Below are positions 9,973 through 18,591 of a DNA stretch of 64,000 bases, in pieces. Made by a program: the position numbers and the translations under genes. Below the pieces are notes generated by a model that saw only the letters and a list, made by a program, of their open reading frames with translations, made no database searches and was not told where the DNA came from. This DNA comes from M3007 sp043764095 (GTDB lineage: Bacteria > Bacteroidota > Bacteroidia > Chitinophagales > Saprospiraceae), in assembly GCA_043764095.1 (NCBI GenBank), contig JAYUKX010000124.1, positions 1-64,000 of the forward strand, written 5' to 3'. Within the stretch, counting starts at the first letter, position 1. The number at the start of each line of letters is the position of its first letter.

Positions 9973-10719
9973 ATGCTACTACAAGACTTTACCCCGCTCC
10001 AATTCACCCTTATGCTCCTCGCAGCAGTCATCATTGGCCTTTCCAAATCGGGGGTGAAAGGCATCGATATGATGAACGTAACGCTTATGGCCATCGTGTT
10101 TGGTGGCAAGGCATCCACGGGTATCGTGCTGCCGCTCTTGTGCATCGCAGATTTGGCGGCCGTGGTGTATTACAACCGACACGCACAATGGGCGCATTTT
10201 TGGAAACTACTTCCTTGGATCGTTATCGGGATTTTGGTGGGCGTATTTGTAGGCAAATCGGTGGATGAGGGTTTGTTTCGGAAAATCATGGCGGTTATCA
10301 TTTTGGCTACTGTGCTTATTATGGTCTATATTGAGTTTAGAAAAACGCCTATTTCGCCAAAAAACAGGTTGTTTGCCACTATTTTAGGTTTAGTTACGGG
10401 TTTTACTACCATGATTGGCAACCTTGCCGGCGCGTTTTCTAATATTTATTTTATGGCCATGCGTATGCCCAAGCAGGATTTTATCGGTACGGCGGCTTGG
10501 TTATTTTTGTTTATTAATTTTTTCAAATTGCCCTTCCAAGTTTTTTATTGGAACAATATCACGCTCACTACTTTGCGCACCGATCTGGTATTGTTGCCCG
10601 CGTTAGCATTGGGCTTTTTTGTAGGATTGAGGATTGTGCAGCGTATCAGAGAGGAGTATTATCGGCGGGTGGTGCTGGCTTTGACGCTGCTGGGATCGGT
10701 ATTTATGTTGCTTTCTTAA
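9973..10719 (+). CDS. TSUP (TauE/SafE) family membrane exporter
   Basis: The protein has about eight membrane segments and the TSUP signature region FGGKASTGIVLPLLCIADL. Family members are thought to move sulfite, sulfonates or related organic anions across the inner membrane. The ATG at 9973 is preferred because the protein then begins directly with its first membrane helix. An earlier ATG at 9934 would add 13 polar residues. The gene starts just after the preceding T9SS gene ends, though the two are functionally unrelated. The substrate is not predictable. Confidence 0.82.
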   Translation: MLLQDFTPLQFTLMLLAAVIIGLSKSGVKGIDMMNVTLMAIVFGGKASTGIVLPLLCIADLAAVVYYNRHAQWAHFWKLLPWIVIGILVGVFVGKSVDEGLFRKIMAVIILATVLIMVYIEFRKTPISPKNRLFATILGLVTGFTTMIGNLAGAFSNIYFMAMRMPKQDFIGTAAWLFLFINFFKLPFQVFYWNNITLTTLRTDLVLLPALALGFFVGLRIVQRIREEYYRRVVLALTLLGSVFMLLS

Positions 10720-11141
10720 AGCCGAAATACTATAGTTGGAGCAATTATTTGAGATTAACATTCCCAAAAAAATCTAGATCCTAAAACAATCTAGTTTGCA
10801 ATTATTTTTTTTGAGTATTGGTGTATTTTTTAATTAAAAAAGAATATTTTCTGCGCTTTTTCCTGTACCTTTAAGTAGTTTTTAAAGCATGTTGATGATA
10901 GAGCGATCAACAGAGTTCCGAATCAACATAGATTGGACAAAGCGAGGTTCAAGATGGCGATACCTCGTACCAAATTGAATGTTCTTCCGCACCAACGCCG
11001 TATAGCCGAGTAAAACAACCGTGTAACACACAATATTTTATCACCAACTATTAAGTATTAGTAGACAAATAATTGCCATTTTGGACTTGGGCTTTTCTAC
11101 CAATTAATGATATCCTGATACTTATCTAAAACATCTATAAA
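10720..11141. other. Intergenic region, nothing firm
   Basis: These 420 bases separate the TSUP gene from the desaturases. A minus-strand frame at 10882-11031 (GTG start, 49 codons) gives a protein-like basic sequence (GYTALVRKNIQFGTRYRHLE) inside otherwise AT-rich DNA. I do not recognise it. No consensus promoter or terminator was found. Confidence 0.5.
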
Positions 11142-12239
11142 ATGAACAAATTAAAATTCACCAAAGACGAAGGCTCCGATTTTTATAAGGAACTCAACGA
11201 AAGCGTAGAGCAGTATTTCGTTGAAAAAGGGATACCTAAAACAGGTAATAATATTATGATATTTAAAATCATACTTTATTTCAGTTTGGATATACTTTTT
11301 TACGGACTTATGATGACAAGCACCACGATATTTAGTTTTTACGCTTACTATTTATTGATGGGACTTTCCGTACTTTTAACCGCTTTTAATGTTTCCCACG
11401 ATGCTGCGCATGGCGTGGCTGTAAAAAGTAAGTTCTGGAATCAAATACTATTTTCGCTCAGTTTTAACCTGCAAGGCAATAATGCTTATGTTTGGGGAAA
11501 AAATCATAACGAATCACATCATTTATACACGAATATCGAAGGCAGCGATATTGATGTACTCAATAATCCTTTATTCCGAATGACCGAAAGTCAGGATCTT
11601 AAATGGTTTCATCGGTTTCAGTTTATTTACGCGCCTTTTTTATATTTATTTTACTCTTTAAATTGGTTTTTCTTTCGCGAAACCCTGATGCTCCTCAACT
11701 ATTCGAGTAGAACGATAAAAATTGAAATCCCCAAAAATGAAATCATTAAATTAGTCATTTATAAACTACTTTATATCGGCTACATGATCCTTTTGCCGGT
11801 TTACTTTTTACCTTTTGGTTGGGCAACGGTCTTAATGGCGTTTCTATTGAACCATTTTATGGTGTCCTTAATATTTGTTGGGGTATTAGGTGTATCCCAT
11901 TTATCAGATTATGTAGCGCATCCAGTTCCAGATAGCGACCATAAACTCAATATGAGTTGGCCCAAATTACAAATGTGTACCTCTGTGGATTACAATGCCG
12001 AAAGTGTATTTTTCAATTGGACACTTGGCGGGTTCAATGCGCACGCAGTACATCATTTATTGCCTAATATTTGTCATGTTCATTATTTAGAAATTTTGCC
12101 CATGTTTCGGGCGATCGCTAAAAAGCATGGTTTGACTTATATGGAAATGCCATACCCAAAATCATTAGCAGCACATTTTCGTTTTTTGAAAGGTATGGGA
12201 ACGCATAAACTTTTTAAACCTATTCCTTTTGAAAGATAA
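11142..12239 (+). CDS. Membrane fatty acid desaturase 1
   Basis: The 365-residue di-iron desaturase belongs to the acyl-CoA/acyl-lipid desaturase family. Its three histidine boxes are HDAAH (86-90), HNESHH (122-127) and HAVHH (301-305), the last within GGFNAHAVHHLLPN. Hydrophobic stretches around 40-85 and 205-245 make the membrane anchors. It would insert double bonds into acyl chains at the inner membrane. Regiospecificity cannot be read from sequence. The second desaturase overlaps its 3' end, so they form an operon. Confidence 0.9.
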   Translation: MNKLKFTKDEGSDFYKELNESVEQYFVEKGIPKTGNNIMIFKIILYFSLDILFYGLMMTSTTIFSFYAYYLLMGLSVLLTAFNVSHDAAHGVAVKSKFWNQILFSLSFNLQGNNAYVWGKNHNESHHLYTNIEGSDIDVLNNPLFRMTESQDLKWFHRFQFIYAPFLYLFYSLNWFFFRETLMLLNYSSRTIKIEIPKNEIIKLVIYKLLYIGYMILLPVYFLPFGWATVLMAFLLNHFMVSLIFVGVLGVSHLSDYVAHPVPDSDHKLNMSWPKLQMCTSVDYNAESVFFNWTLGGFNAHAVHHLLPNICHVHYLEILPMFRAIAKKHGLTYMEMPYPKSLAAHFRFLKGMGTHKLFKPIPFER

Positions 12240-13293
12240 ACATCTATATATCGCCGAAGATAGCGCATTGCTTAAAACAATTTATCGAAAGGTGGAAGAG
12301 CAACTTGTGGTAAATACGCAGGTGGTCACTTTTAAAATATGGATAAAATTTATTTTCTACTTTTCGTTGACCGCTTTTTGCTATTCGCTATTATATACCG
12401 TTAAAAATCCATACTATTTTGTGGTATGTTTTATTTTATATGGTTTTATTTCCTTGCTTTTTGCTTTCAATTTTTCGCATGATTTTTCACATAATACCAT
12501 ATTTGAGCATAAAAAACTAAATAATCTTTGTTTTATTGTTATCTATACCATAGTAGGTGCGCATGGCGAAGCGTGGAAGCAACGGCATATCCATTCGCAT
12601 CATTATGCCCCCAATGTGGAAGATTATGACTCTGATCTGAAAATTTCTAAAATTATCAGGGTGATTCCAAATAGTAAATATTTTTGGTACCATCGGTATC
12701 AACACATTTATGCACCGTTTGCTTATACCACCTATTCGCTATTTTGGATATTTATTAAGGACTTTGTGATCTTGTTTTCGAAAGACGAATACACAGAAAA
12801 GAAAGGATTTTTGTATCATCTGTCATTTTGGACGCAAAAAGTGTTCTATCTCACCGTGATTTTGATTTTGCCTATACTTTTTTCTTTACAGGTTTGGCCT
12901 GTTGTTTTAGTCGGATTTTTGCTCATGCACTTGTTTCAGTCCCTATTTTTGCTTTTCACTTTTTTTATGACGCACCACGTGGAGGCCACTGCATATCCCA
13001 CCACCGACGAAAACGGCACCATTAATACTTCTTGGTTAATGAATCAGATAAAAAGTTCGAATGACATGCACCCATTTAGTGAAACAGCCAATTTTATTCT
13101 TGGGGGGTTCAATAACCATATTGCACACCATTTATTCCCGCATTATCACCATATTCATTACCCAAAACTGAATAGGATTTTGTACAGAATTTTGCGAAAA
13201 AACAACATAGAACCTAATCAAACAACGTATTGGGGCGGAATTATATCGCATTTAAAACTATTAAAACGTATGGGGCGGAATAGTATAAAGTAA
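12229..13293 (+). CDS. Membrane fatty acid desaturase 2, TTG start
   Basis: The 354-residue paralogue of the upstream gene carries HDFSH (84-88), HIHSHH (120-125) and a C-terminal GGFNNHIAHHLFPHYHHIHY box. It has no usable ATG: the frame is closed by a stop at 12187-12189 and the first internal Met is far inside the protein. TTG at 12229 gives an N-terminus that aligns with desaturase 1, and the gene then overlaps its neighbour by 11 bases. The pair probably acts on related acyl substrates, or the two give different positional products. Confidence 0.86.
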   Translation: MKDKHLYIAEDSALLKTIYRKVEEQLVVNTQVVTFKIWIKFIFYFSLTAFCYSLLYTVKNPYYFVVCFILYGFISLLFAFNFSHDFSHNTIFEHKKLNNLCFIVIYTIVGAHGEAWKQRHIHSHHYAPNVEDYDSDLKISKIIRVIPNSKYFWYHRYQHIYAPFAYTTYSLFWIFIKDFVILFSKDEYTEKKGFLYHLSFWTQKVFYLTVILILPILFSLQVWPVVLVGFLLMHLFQSLFLLFTFFMTHHVEATAYPTTDENGTINTSWLMNQIKSSNDMHPFSETANFILGGFNNHIAHHLFPHYHHIHYPKLNRILYRILRKNNIEPNQTTYWGGIISHLKLLKRMGRNSIK

Positions 13294-13373
13294 AAAAGTA
13301 GCGGCGGAAAAAAGATTTGGGTACCTCCTTTTGAAATTAGGAGATAAGCAAAACGTTGTATAATAATATTGTA

Positions 13374-13417
13374 AAATGCTTTACGGAGCCGCTTAAATGC
13401 GGCTCCGTAAAGCATTT
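13374..13417 (+). terminator. Long perfect hairpin after the desaturase operon
   Basis: A 19-bp perfect inverted repeat (AAATGCTTTACGGAGCCGC and its complement) closes a six-base loop. It lies 80 bases after the desaturase stop. The T run after the stem is short, so it may be a weak bidirectional terminator or a dispersed palindrome. Confidence 0.65.
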
Positions 13418-13490
13418 ATGAAACGTAAAAATTTAGCCGCTCCCATTTCGGTCAAAAAAGGTCAATTTTAGTCCATACTTCGCCATTTTT

Positions 13491-13586
13491 TTCGTCCGAT
13501 GCGCTGCATCGAACTCAAAAAAGCGGCTCGTTTGGCCTGAAATTGCCATCTTTTTTGACTCGAAACCGCTGGCTAAGTTTTTACAA
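13491..13586. repeat. Dispersed intergenic repeat A, copy 2
   Basis: About 90% identical to positions 1-97, in the same orientation. It ends five bases before the stop codon of the convergent VIT-VWA gene, so it fills the space between two converging genes. Confidence 0.8.
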
Positions 13587-13591
13587 CAAAA

Positions 13592-15712
13592 TTATCGTAC
13601 AACTATTTTTCCAATAGCGGTGCCAGCCGAAGTTTGGAGCAGTACCCAATATGCACCCGAAACAACGCGTTTGCCGGCATTGTCCAACAAATTCCAAGTG
13701 GAAGTATATGTACCACTTCCGCTAAGATCCAATGTCCAATCCGTCACCTTTACCCCACGTGGATCGAGTACGCACACTTGAGCCTGTTCGTGTAAGTCTG
13801 GTTGAACCGACCATTTGATCTGCGCGATGCTATGGGTCGGATTAGGCGTTATACTTACAATAGAGATCAGTCTATCTTGCGCTATTTTTCCTGCCACTTC
13901 TTCTGTTGAGATAACGTTGCCGCCGCCGCCGCCGATACCGCCGCCACTACCGTTATCAACAAAACTAGTGAATGGTGTAATAACGCCATAACAATTGCTC
14001 AGGCTTACAATTTCCTCCTTAATACCTTCAGCACTGGCAGGATCAGCACTAGCATAATAGTCTTGTAATAGTTTTTCCGTTTTTTGTTTTGCCCAAAGTT
14101 TTGGCAAGAAATGATATTTTTGGCTATCCGTTTCCACCAATGGCATAGGGTAAATATAGGAAACTGGGCTACCAAATGCTTCACCATCAAATTTCACCTC
14201 CGTCATACCGGGTGTTTCGTACCTGCCCACGACTAGCATTTGAACGCCTTTGAATAAATTAGGCAATGGGTTGGGGTACGTTTCGGTCACCAATGCTGGC
14301 GTAAATGCCATGGTGGTATTTAACAACACAGGATTCCGAAGTGTGAGATAAAATTCGGTGACTGTGGTTTGTAACTCATTATTGGCGACGAAAGTAGCAA
14401 TACCTTGGTTTTTATTTGAAAGTTGAGTCAATAGTTGTTCATTGACATAATCTCCGATTCCAAAACAGAAAATACTGACTTTTACTTCATTAAATACGAC
14501 TTTGTCATGTACAAAGTTTACTATTTCTTGCGTATTCGTAATACCTGCTGTGGCTTCGCCATCGGTTAAAAAAATGATTACATTATAGGTATCGCCCAAA
14601 TCATTGGCAAAATGTGGAATGGCTTCGCCAAACGCTCCAGATATATTGGTGGCGCCACTAGCATCTAGTAATTCAATAAAATTAAGCGCACTAGTAAGGT
14701 TTGTAGCGGTGAGTGGGACATGATCTGGCCTAAAAGAATGGATTTGGTCGTCAAACTCTACAATATTGAACTTGTCTCCCTCATTGAGGTTTTGCATGAT
14801 AAATTTAGCAGCATCTTTTGCTTGTTGCATTTTGGTGCCGTCCATACTGCCGCTTCTATCAATGATTAAAGTAAATACCTTATCAATGACATCAGCATTG
14901 GGATTTGGAGCAGGTTCAGCAATAAAAGCGCAAAAGCCTTTTCCGTAGTCATCGCAGACAATGGAGTCTTGAAAATAATTAGAAAAAGCAAACAAACCTA
15001 GGTCACTTGCACTAAGTTCATATTGTATTTTGTAGTTTTTATTGGCCGGAGCAGCACTTAAGGATTCCACCACAAGGCCATTATAGGCCGAAGTAGTAAT
15101 CAGTGCTGCTGGAAATTCAGGCATGGCCAAAGTAGTAATCAACCTCGAGCTATACAGTTCGAAATTAATACTTTGAAGATCTAACGGAGTGTTTTGTATC
15201 AATGCATAATTGTTCGGATAATTATAACTGACTACACCAAATCGGTACGGCAGTAATTCAACATAAGTCAACCGCACGGCAATCATTTTTCCGGCTTGTA
15301 CTTCATCCTTGATACTAAAATATAAGGGAAATAATCCAAGATAGTTTTGCAAATCGACATTAAGAGTGCCGCCACCTTGACCTCCACCGCCGGGCAAAGA
15401 AGTGTCGTGTGGTGCCGATTGAAAATCTGCATTATACCAAATTGAATCCAATTGCCAACTCAGTGCCGTTGCACTAGCACCGGCAGGCATCGGAAATCCG
15501 TACTTAAAAGCGGTATTTAGGTCGGTTTGATTGCGAAACCACTGGGTACTGGTCGTGATCGCGATTTGGTTTTCTACCCGTACCGATACTTCGGATCGGA
15601 CGAGTGTAAAATATTTGGCCTCATCGGCATTGACAATAGCTACACCATTGGCCAATAGGCTAGCAATGCTGGAAAAAAATAAAAAGAATTGAAGAAAAAG
15701 GGGGCGTAACAT
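13592..15712 (-). CDS. T9SS-sorted VIT and von Willebrand A domain protein
   Basis: This is a 706-residue secreted protein with a signal peptide (1-21). A VIT domain (about 25-160) contains a glycine-rich insertion (108-115). The VWA domain (about 278-450) has an intact MIDAS start, DRSGS at 285-289, and a later TDGEAT loop, so it should bind a metal ion. A GSGGGIGGGGG linker precedes the T9SS sorting domain (about 620-706, ITPNPTHSIAQI). The VIT-VWA order is that of inter-alpha-trypsin-inhibitor heavy chains and many bacterial surface adhesins. The role is probably matrix or cell-surface binding. It converges on the desaturases. Confidence 0.9.
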   Translation of the reverse strand: MLRPLFLQFFLFFSSIASLLANGVAIVNADEAKYFTLVRSEVSVRVENQIAITTSTQWFRNQTDLNTAFKYGFPMPAGASATALSWQLDSIWYNADFQSAPHDTSLPGGGGQGGGTLNVDLQNYLGLFPLYFSIKDEVQAGKMIAVRLTYVELLPYRFGVVSYNYPNNYALIQNTPLDLQSINFELYSSRLITTLAMPEFPAALITTSAYNGLVVESLSAAPANKNYKIQYELSASDLGLFAFSNYFQDSIVCDDYGKGFCAFIAEPAPNPNADVIDKVFTLIIDRSGSMDGTKMQQAKDAAKFIMQNLNEGDKFNIVEFDDQIHSFRPDHVPLTATNLTSALNFIELLDASGATNISGAFGEAIPHFANDLGDTYNVIIFLTDGEATAGITNTQEIVNFVHDKVVFNEVKVSIFCFGIGDYVNEQLLTQLSNKNQGIATFVANNELQTTVTEFYLTLRNPVLLNTTMAFTPALVTETYPNPLPNLFKGVQMLVVGRYETPGMTEVKFDGEAFGSPVSYIYPMPLVETDSQKYHFLPKLWAKQKTEKLLQDYYASADPASAEGIKEEIVSLSNCYGVITPFTSFVDNGSGGGIGGGGGNVISTEEVAGKIAQDRLISIVSITPNPTHSIAQIKWSVQPDLHEQAQVCVLDPRGVKVTDWTLDLSGSGTYTSTWNLLDNAGKRVVSGAYWVLLQTSAGTAIGKIVVR

Positions 15713-15760
15713 AAATTCAAAAGGTTTAATTAGAAGACATTATTATCTTCTAGGCAGAGG

Positions 15761-15768
15761 CAAAGGTA
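15761..15768 (-). promoter_or_regulatory. Possible -7 element for the VIT-VWA gene
   Basis: TACCTTTG on the minus strand, about 50 bases upstream of the start codon. The -33 match is poor (CTTG about 21 bases away). The rest of the 15713-16030 gap shows only the opposing bestrophin promoter. Confidence 0.45.
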
Positions 15769-15942
15769 TGGGCGGTTCAATATGGAGCGCAAGCCCTAAA
15801 ACATGTTATGACAAAAACTGGCAAATTATACAATAAAATGTCGTTAATTAGCAAAAATTCAGCAACAAAACCTGATTTTAATAAATTAATCCGAGCATAA
15901 TTTCATAGCCATCAAATGATTAAAATATATTTTTTGCCGATT

Positions 15943-15974
15943 ATTGCTACGTTCACAGATATGCTTTATTTTTG
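15943..15974 (+). promoter_or_regulatory. Promoter of the bestrophin-like gene
   Basis: ATTG (15943-15946), a 20-base spacer and TATTTTTG (15967-15974) fit the Bacteroidota consensus with one mismatch at -33. The leader would be about 53 bases. Confidence 0.6.
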
Positions 15975-16030
15975 CACCGCGTTAGGAAGCGAGTAAACTT
16001 TTCTATGATTGATAAAAACAACCCGCACCC

Positions 16031-17068
16031 ATGATAATAAGAAAAAATTACAGTCTAAAAAACGTGCTCCAATTTACAGGAGGACACCTAGTTTGGTTAA
16101 CTGTTTGGGCAAGTGCCGCTGTCTGTATTTATCATTTTGGGCAATTTCGTTGGTTATCTATTCCTTGGTTACCGCTTTCGGTTGTGGGTACTGCGGTAGC
16201 ATTTTATGTAGGTTTTAAAAACAATTCTGCTTACGATAGGATGTGGGAAGCCCGCAAAATTTGGGGTGCCATTACAAATAGCAGTCGCGCTTGGGGCAGT
16301 TATACCAGATCATTTGTAAGCAATCAGTTTGCAAGCACCAAGGAATCATCTGATGGATTAAAGGCAATACATCAGCGGCTGATTTATCGCCATATTGCTT
16401 GGCTTTATACCTTACGCGATCAACTTTTAGTGCCTCAACCGTGGGAGCATATTAACCAAAAAGGGCATATTGGTAACAAGGCCCAGGTTTATATCAGCAA
16501 TTTTGGTGTTGGCTTAGTGCGTGACGAGGTAAATAATATCAATGTATCCGATTTTTTATCCGAAGAAGAATCGGAAAGAATATCTCACTTCACTAATCCA
16601 GCAGCACAACTCATTGATTTTCAATCACAAGACTTACAAAAACTGCGCGAACGGGATTTGATTGAAGATTTTAGACACATGGAATTACAACGTATTTTGG
16701 CCGATTTCTATATCCATCAAGGTATGGTAGAGCGGATCAAAAAGTTTCCACTTCCGCGTCAATATGGCAATATGAGTTTTATTTTTATTGGCATATTTAT
16801 TTTTTTGTTGCCCTTTGGCATGATTTCGGAGTTCACTAAATTGGGTGATTATGGTATTTGGCTGACGATCCCTTTTACAATTTTAGTGGGTTGGATTTAT
16901 GTAGTCATGGAATTAGTAGGTGATTATACCGAGAATCCGTTTCAGGGCATGAGCAATGATATTCCGATGTTGTCCATTTGCCGAAATATAGAAATTGACC
17001 TCCGAGAAATGTTGGGCGAAACCAATGTACCAAAACCAATTCTTGCAAAAGATGGAATACTAATGTAA
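16031..17068 (+). CDS. Bestrophin family (UPF0187) ion channel
   Basis: The 345-residue protein belongs to the bacterial bestrophin family, pentameric inner-membrane ion channels. The diagnostic N-terminal part is present: two membrane helices followed by GFKNNSAYDRMWEARKIWG and the SSRAWG region. Two further hydrophobic segments lie at about 255-275 and 280-300. Bacterial homologues can conduct cations rather than chloride, so ion selectivity is open. The protein ends at full family length. It has its own promoter and no functional partner nearby. Confidence 0.88.
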   Translation: MIIRKNYSLKNVLQFTGGHLVWLTVWASAAVCIYHFGQFRWLSIPWLPLSVVGTAVAFYVGFKNNSAYDRMWEARKIWGAITNSSRAWGSYTRSFVSNQFASTKESSDGLKAIHQRLIYRHIAWLYTLRDQLLVPQPWEHINQKGHIGNKAQVYISNFGVGLVRDEVNNINVSDFLSEEESERISHFTNPAAQLIDFQSQDLQKLRERDLIEDFRHMELQRILADFYIHQGMVERIKKFPLPRQYGNMSFIFIGIFIFLLPFGMISEFTKLGDYGIWLTIPFTILVGWIYVVMELVGDYTENPFQGMSNDIPMLSICRNIEIDLREMLGETNVPKPILAKDGILM

Positions 17069-17158
17069 TATGCAATACAATAGACCAAAGGATAAGCCCA
17101 CAAAATCAGTAGGTACTACCATTTAAAAAATAAAAACAAAATCTAATTAATTTTTCTT

Positions 17159-17563
17159 ATGATAAAACACATTCGACCATTAATAACCCAATTGGCCACT
17201 CATCCCAAACGGCTTTTCCTTATCGACGGCTTAGGAGCATTTTTGACGGCTTTTATGTTAGGCGTAGTGCTGTCCAATTTTGAATCTAGTTTTGGGATGC
17301 CCCTAAAAACGCTAGATTTTTTATCTTTTTTGGCGGGTATTTTCTGTTTATATTCGTTTTGCTGCTATTTTTTTGTGTCCGGTAATTGGCGGCCTTTTCT
17401 CAAGGCAATTGCGGTGGCAAATACGCTGTATTGCTGTATTACGCTCGGATTGGTATTTTACTATTACCAAAATCTGACTTTGCTAGGTATCGTTTATTTT
17501 TTGGGGGAAATAGGGATTGTGATGGGTTTGGTGGTGGTGGAATTCATATGCTGCAAGGATTAG
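17159..17563 (+). CDS. Small four-helix membrane protein of unknown function
   Basis: The 134-residue protein has four hydrophobic segments (about 22-44, 54-75, 80-100 and 105-128) and a basic, cytoplasm-like N-terminus. Cysteines cluster in helix 2 (FCCYFF) and at the C-terminus (FICCKD). I do not recognise the family. It follows the bestrophin gene on the same strand by 90 bases, so co-transcription is possible. Confidence 0.7.
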   Translation: MIKHIRPLITQLATHPKRLFLIDGLGAFLTAFMLGVVLSNFESSFGMPLKTLDFLSFLAGIFCLYSFCCYFFVSGNWRPFLKAIAVANTLYCCITLGLVFYYYQNLTLLGIVYFLGEIGIVMGLVVVEFICCKD

Positions 17564-17634
17564 ATCCCTGCCTAGTTTACTGATAATCTATCAATTTGCT
17601 CAATGAGTAATTTGATAGCAAATTTTTACAAAAA

Positions 17635-18156
17635 TTGAATATAACGGTTTATATATGGTCAATTATTCTAGTGCTAACCCTTTTTTCTTGCGACCGCATT
17701 ACAAGAAAAAGACAGGAAGTAGTTAGTAAAACAATAGAAAAAATTAGTGAAAAAAAAGCCGAAGCGGTCGATGAAGTAATCCCTACTTTTGACAGTTATC
17801 AACCCGACACTAAATTTAATAAAAAAAGATTTAGAGCGTTCTTTGGCTTTGATCCAACACCTGACGTAAATCGTATTTATTGTTTTGGCGATCAAATTGG
17901 AATAGATTCAAAATTTATGTTTTCATTTCAATGTAGCACTGCAACAAAAACGAAAATTGTAGCACATTTAGACTTGACAAAGTCTGAAAAACCCGATAAT
18001 TCCAGTAGCGGTCTTTGGCAAAAATTTACTTGGTGGGACAGCCTAAAAATCGTTACGATTCACCCTTATTGGAGCAAAACAGAACACGAGCATTATAGAT
18101 ATTTATGGTTTGATAGCACTAAGCAAATGCTTTATTTTATAGACTTTGACTTGTAA
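17635..18156 (+). CDS. Small lipoprotein of unknown function, TTG start
   Basis: The 173-residue protein has a lipoprotein signal with the lipobox LFSC (acylated Cys at 19). A charged helical stretch (about 22-48) is followed by a domain rich in Phe, Trp and Tyr. No ATG precedes the lipobox: the frame is closed by a stop at 17608-17610, and TTG at 17635 is the only plausible start. Its signal (ITVYIWSII) resembles that of the lipoprotein at 18592 (ITIYIWTFI), suggesting related precursors. Function unknown. Confidence 0.68.
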   Translation: MNITVYIWSIILVLTLFSCDRITRKRQEVVSKTIEKISEKKAEAVDEVIPTFDSYQPDTKFNKKRFRAFFGFDPTPDVNRIYCFGDQIGIDSKFMFSFQCSTATKTKIVAHLDLTKSEKPDNSSSGLWQKFTWWDSLKIVTIHPYWSKTEHEHYRYLWFDSTKQMLYFIDFDL

Positions 18157-18311
18157 CCTACTTTATATATTATATTCATTTTTACCTTTTTAATTATATA
18201 AAGATAGTAACTTTATTGCTTTATTTACTGTTTTGATTCATGCCTTACAGATAAAAATGTACGACTATATTAGGAATATCATGCACCACTAAAGCAAGCA
18301 GAAATAAGAAA

Positions 18312-18443
18312 ATGCTAAAAAAACACCTCACACTCCTAGGCAGCACCACGTCATTGCTACTCTTATTCATATCCACATCCTATTATCCCGGCGGTACGCA
18401 GCAGGATAATAACACTATTGGATACGATATGAAAAACAACTAA
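18312..18443 (+). pseudogene. 43-codon frame, possible remnant of a membrane protein gene
   Basis: An ATG at 18312 opens a 43-codon frame that looks real: basic start, a hydrophobic helix (LTLLGSTTSLLLLFIS), then YYPGGTQQDNNTIGYDMKNN and a stop. The YPGGxQ..N..G(F/Y)D segment resembles the first loop of larger multi-helix membrane proteins that I recall from Bacteroidota, so this may be the truncated 5' end of such a gene. That recollection is not proof. The alternative is a genuine small secreted peptide. The rest of the 18157-18591 gap is AT-rich and holds a promoter-like site. Confidence 0.35.
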
Positions 18444-18507
18444 AAACCCCAAAAAGTACGCGCGATTAAATCTTAAGAATAAGCATACGAACTATTACAT
18501 TTAATAG

Positions 18508-18515
18508 TACCTTTG
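18508..18515 (+). promoter_or_regulatory. -7 element upstream of the 534-residue lipoprotein
   Basis: TACCTTTG matches the -7 consensus exactly. No TTTG is found at the proper distance. The leader to the start codon at 18592 would be about 73 bases. Confidence 0.45.
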
Positions 18516-18591
18516 TCCACATATTTTATCGTCTTACTTCACCTATACCAAAACATATCTTTTATATCGTTAGATTTAAAAATGAACAACA

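Noticed and set aside
16009..16218. 69-codon frame at the bestrophin start
   Set aside because: It is a shifted frame within the bestrophin gene, which has clear family motifs.
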